Origin: Patescibacteria group bacterium UBA6164
GTDB lineage: Bacteria; Patescibacteriota; Gracilibacteria; BD1-5; UBA6164
Assembly: GCA_002422305.1 (NCBI GenBank)
Contig: DIUG01000044.1
Location: 1-10,401 of the forward strand
Direction of reading: 5' to 3'
DNA: 10,401 nucleotides
Every line of letters starts with the position of its first letter. Within the stretch, counting starts at the first letter, position 1. Of the stretch, positions 9,229 to 10,401 are shown one piece after another. A program made the position numbers and the translations under genes. A model generated the notes under the pieces. The model saw nothing but the letters and a program-made list of their open reading frames with translations, was not told where the DNA came from and made no database searches.

Positions 9229-9252
9229 TATGTAATTACATAGTAATTACTA
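9229..9252 (-). promoter_or_regulatory. Twin palindromic operator of dinJ-yafQ
   Basis: TATGTAATTACATA (9229-9242) and TAGTAATTACTA (9241-9252) are both perfect palindromes sharing the core GTAATTAC. The cores start 11 bp apart, about one helical turn, so two ribbon-helix-helix dimers could sit on one face of the DNA. They lie 19-42 bp before the antitoxin ATG and overlap the predicted -10, fitting autorepression by DinJ or the DinJ-YafQ complex. Confidence 0.7.
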
Positions 9253-9267
9253 ATAATTAAAAAGCAA
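9240..9267 (-). promoter_or_regulatory. Candidate promoter of dinJ-yafQ
   Basis: On the minus strand TTGCTT (9267-9262) is followed after 16 nt by TACTAT (9245-9240). The -10 falls inside the twin palindromes, so a bound repressor would block polymerase. Both boxes are imperfect; position and overlap with the operator are the main support. Confidence 0.4.
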
Positions 9268-9281
9268 ACTTTAATTTTGAA

Positions 9282-9296
9282 ATTATTTCCCTACAA
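9282..9296 (-). repeat. Right 15-bp inverted repeat flanking the toxin-antitoxin operon
   Basis: ATTATTTCCCTACAA on the plus strand is the perfect reverse complement of 8547-8561. It lies about 70 bp upstream of the antitoxin gene and about 25 bp before the terminator hairpin of the next operon. Together the copies delimit a 750-bp unit. Confidence 0.8.
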
Positions 9297-9319
9297 CTTT
9301 ATTATATTACTTTTTATAC

Positions 9320-9356
9320 AAAAAAAAAGTAGAATAAAAAAAATATTCTACTTTTT
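9320..9356 (-). terminator. Hairpin terminator of the membrane-protein operon
   Basis: A perfect 13-bp stem (arms 9324-9336 and 9344-9356, AAAAAGTAGAATA type) has a 7-nt A/T loop and lies about 30 nt beyond the stop of the 76-aa gene. On the minus strand the second arm runs into a total of nine T (9328-9320). It closes the two-gene operon before the toxin-antitoxin unit. The stem has few G+C pairs, as expected for this genome. Confidence 0.7.
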
Positions 9357-9387
9357 GGATCTCATAAAAATATAAAGCTATATTTTT

Positions 9388-9618
9388 TTATTTTTCCTTT
9401 TTACTAAAAATGAACTCTTTTGTCTTTTCTTTTATCATATCTGGAATATTAGCATATGCTTTAAATATATTTTTTACCTTATCATAAGTACTTACAATTT
9501 CAGTTATTGGTTCTAATATTTTTAAAACTTTTATTAAAACTAATACTAAAAGAGTTCATATTACCGATGAAAAAATTATTAATATAATGTATAAAACTTC
9601 TAAAATTGTTAATGTCAT
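9388..9618 (-). CDS. Small single-pass membrane protein, 76 aa
   Basis: ATG at 9616-9618, TAA at 9388-9390. Residues about 4-34 are almost continuously Leu/Ile/Val/Phe and form one long transmembrane helix starting near the N-terminus. The rest (35-76) is a charged amphipathic cytoplasmic or peripheral tail ending FSKKEK. Codon 21, inside the membrane helix, is TGA (Gly), so under the standard code the gene would be missed. It starts 17 nt after the stop of the 252-aa gene and shares its terminator, so the two are an operon. I recognise no family. The tail (TYDKVKNIFKAYANIPDMIK) is similar in style to small membrane anchors encoded beside helical stress or scaffold proteins, but this is only resemblance. 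Confidence 0.85.
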
Positions 9619-9635
9619 AATTTTTATTTTATTTA

Positions 9636-10394
9636 TTAAGCTTCTTCTATCTGTTTATTTATATCTAAATTAAAAGATTTTACAAGTTTTAGTATATTTT
9701 CTTCTCATTCTATTTTTTTAAAAAACTTTTCTTCTTCAAAAACAACTAAACAAGGAAGATTTGATTCATCAACATTATAGTGAGATAAATCAATTCATTC
9801 TATTTTTCACTTAGATAATCTTACAGAAATATTTTGAGAAAATGCTTTAGTTTTAATTATTGGAATAATATAATAAATCTTTTTTAAAAAATCAGATCAT
9901 TCTTCTACAAAAATAACAATTGATTTATGTTTAAATATTTTTTCTTCTCAAGTTTCTTTATTTGTTAATTTAGTTGTTTTAGATTTATTAATAATGAAAT
10001 CCATTTCTTCTTTTGAATTTATGTATATTTTAAAAGTATACATTTTTTCTTTACCATATTTTATAGCATCATCTTTTTTTTCATCAGTTTCTTTTTTTAT
10101 ATCTAATGCTTTCTTTTTTGCATTATTTACTTTTCATTTTATTTCATTAGCTTTTTCATTAGCATCTTTTTTTATATCTAATGCTTTCTTTTTTGTACTA
10201 TTTACTTTTCATTTTATTTTACTAGCTTTATCAGTAGTATCTTTTTTTATATCTAGAGCTTTAGTTTTTGTATTATTTGCTTTATTTATAACATTATCTT
10301 TCATTATTAGTGCTTTATCTTTCATTTCTACTATCTTTAAAGAAGCATCATCTTTAAATTTTAGAGCTTTTTCTTTTAATTTATTAAAATCCAT
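9636..10394 (-). CDS. Lys-rich helical-repeat protein with thioredoxin-like C-terminal region
   Basis: 252 aa, ATG at 10392-10394, TAA at 9636-9638. The gene starts 7 nt from the window edge, so an upstream start cannot be excluded. Residues 1-115 are Lys/Ala/Asp/Glu-rich amphipathic helix with a 25-residue repeat: KALDIKK recurs at 45-51, 70-76 and 95-101, each repeat ending near a Gly (TGA). This resembles LEA- or apolipoprotein-like surface helices. Residues about 116-252 form an alternating strand/helix pattern: apolar strand SIVIFVEE (158-165), helix, then a buried strand LPCLVVFEEEKFFKKIEG (213-230) and a final helix. That end looks like the cis-proline half of a thioredoxin fold, but no CxxC redox pair is present, so a catalytic redox role is unlikely. 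The fold assignment is tentative. It is co-transcribed with the 76-aa membrane protein. Confidence 0.85.
10092..10290 (-). repeat. Tandem 75-bp repeats inside the helical-repeat gene
   Basis: Units begin at 10092, 10167 and 10242 on the plus strand, exactly 75 nt apart, each opening with a T7 run followed by ATATCTA. The first two units are very alike and the third is partial and diverged. The period is a multiple of three, so each unit encodes 25 residues and copy number can change without breaking the frame. Confidence 0.8.
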
Positions 10395-10401
10395 TTTTTT
10401 T

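Noticed and set aside
8547..9296. Inverted repeats as outward promoters or regulator sites
   Set aside because: The left copy could serve mutL, but the right copy points into a terminator with no plus-strand gene beyond it; kept as element ends, with a regulatory use of the left copy not excluded.
10092..10290. CRISPR-like array
   Set aside because: The repeats are contiguous 75-bp in-frame coding units without unique spacers.
1..10401. tRNA genes, in particular tRNA-Gly(UCA)
   Set aside because: No cloverleaf-like GC-rich segment of tRNA length was seen; the only GC-rich intergenic segment (1877-1922) lacks tRNA features.

Overview
The window is very A+T-rich and makes sense only if UGA is read as glycine (genetic code 25). 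That points to the candidate phyla Gracilibacteria or Absconditabacteria (BD1-5/SR1) of the CPR/Patescibacteria. The proof is internal. A complete mutL on the minus strand puts TGA at glycines that are fixed throughout the family (IAAGEVVERP, DAGA, GFRGEA, CPHGRP). Under the standard code every long gene here breaks into short ORFs, so apparent fragments of 60-130 codons are pieces of large intact genes.

Left two thirds, plus strand: three consecutive large genes with no family I can name. They are a 5'-truncated coiled-coil-rich protein (3-1862), an 894-residue protein (1988-4672) and a 670-residue protein (4678-6690). The third ends in a glycine-rich hydrophobic domain in which 13 glycines within about 55 residues are all TGA. 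The last two are 5 nt apart and almost certainly co-transcribed. The first two are separated by 125 nt holding a GC-richer long hairpin with possible alternative pairings. This looks like a lineage-specific locus, perhaps for a membrane-associated or exported complex; that function is inference.

Middle, minus strand: mutL (6695-8515), 606 aa, with ATPase motifs and the endonuclease/zinc motifs, converges tail to tail with the third large gene, only 4 nt between stop codons.

8547-9296: a DinJ-YafQ type II toxin-antitoxin operon (minus strand) with its own terminator and a twin-palindrome operator. It is enclosed by a perfect 15-bp inverted repeat and uses arginine and glycine codons differently from every neighbour. 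This is the most interesting unit in the window: a candidate non-autonomous mobile TA cassette inserted just upstream of mutL, carrying a toxin gene readable in full only where UGA is decoded.

Right end, minus strand: a two-gene operon, a 252-aa protein with 25-residue Lys-rich helical repeats and a thioredoxin-like tail (9636-10394), then a 76-aa single-pass membrane protein (9388-9618), closed by a hairpin terminator. No RNA genes, CRISPR arrays or transposase genes were found.
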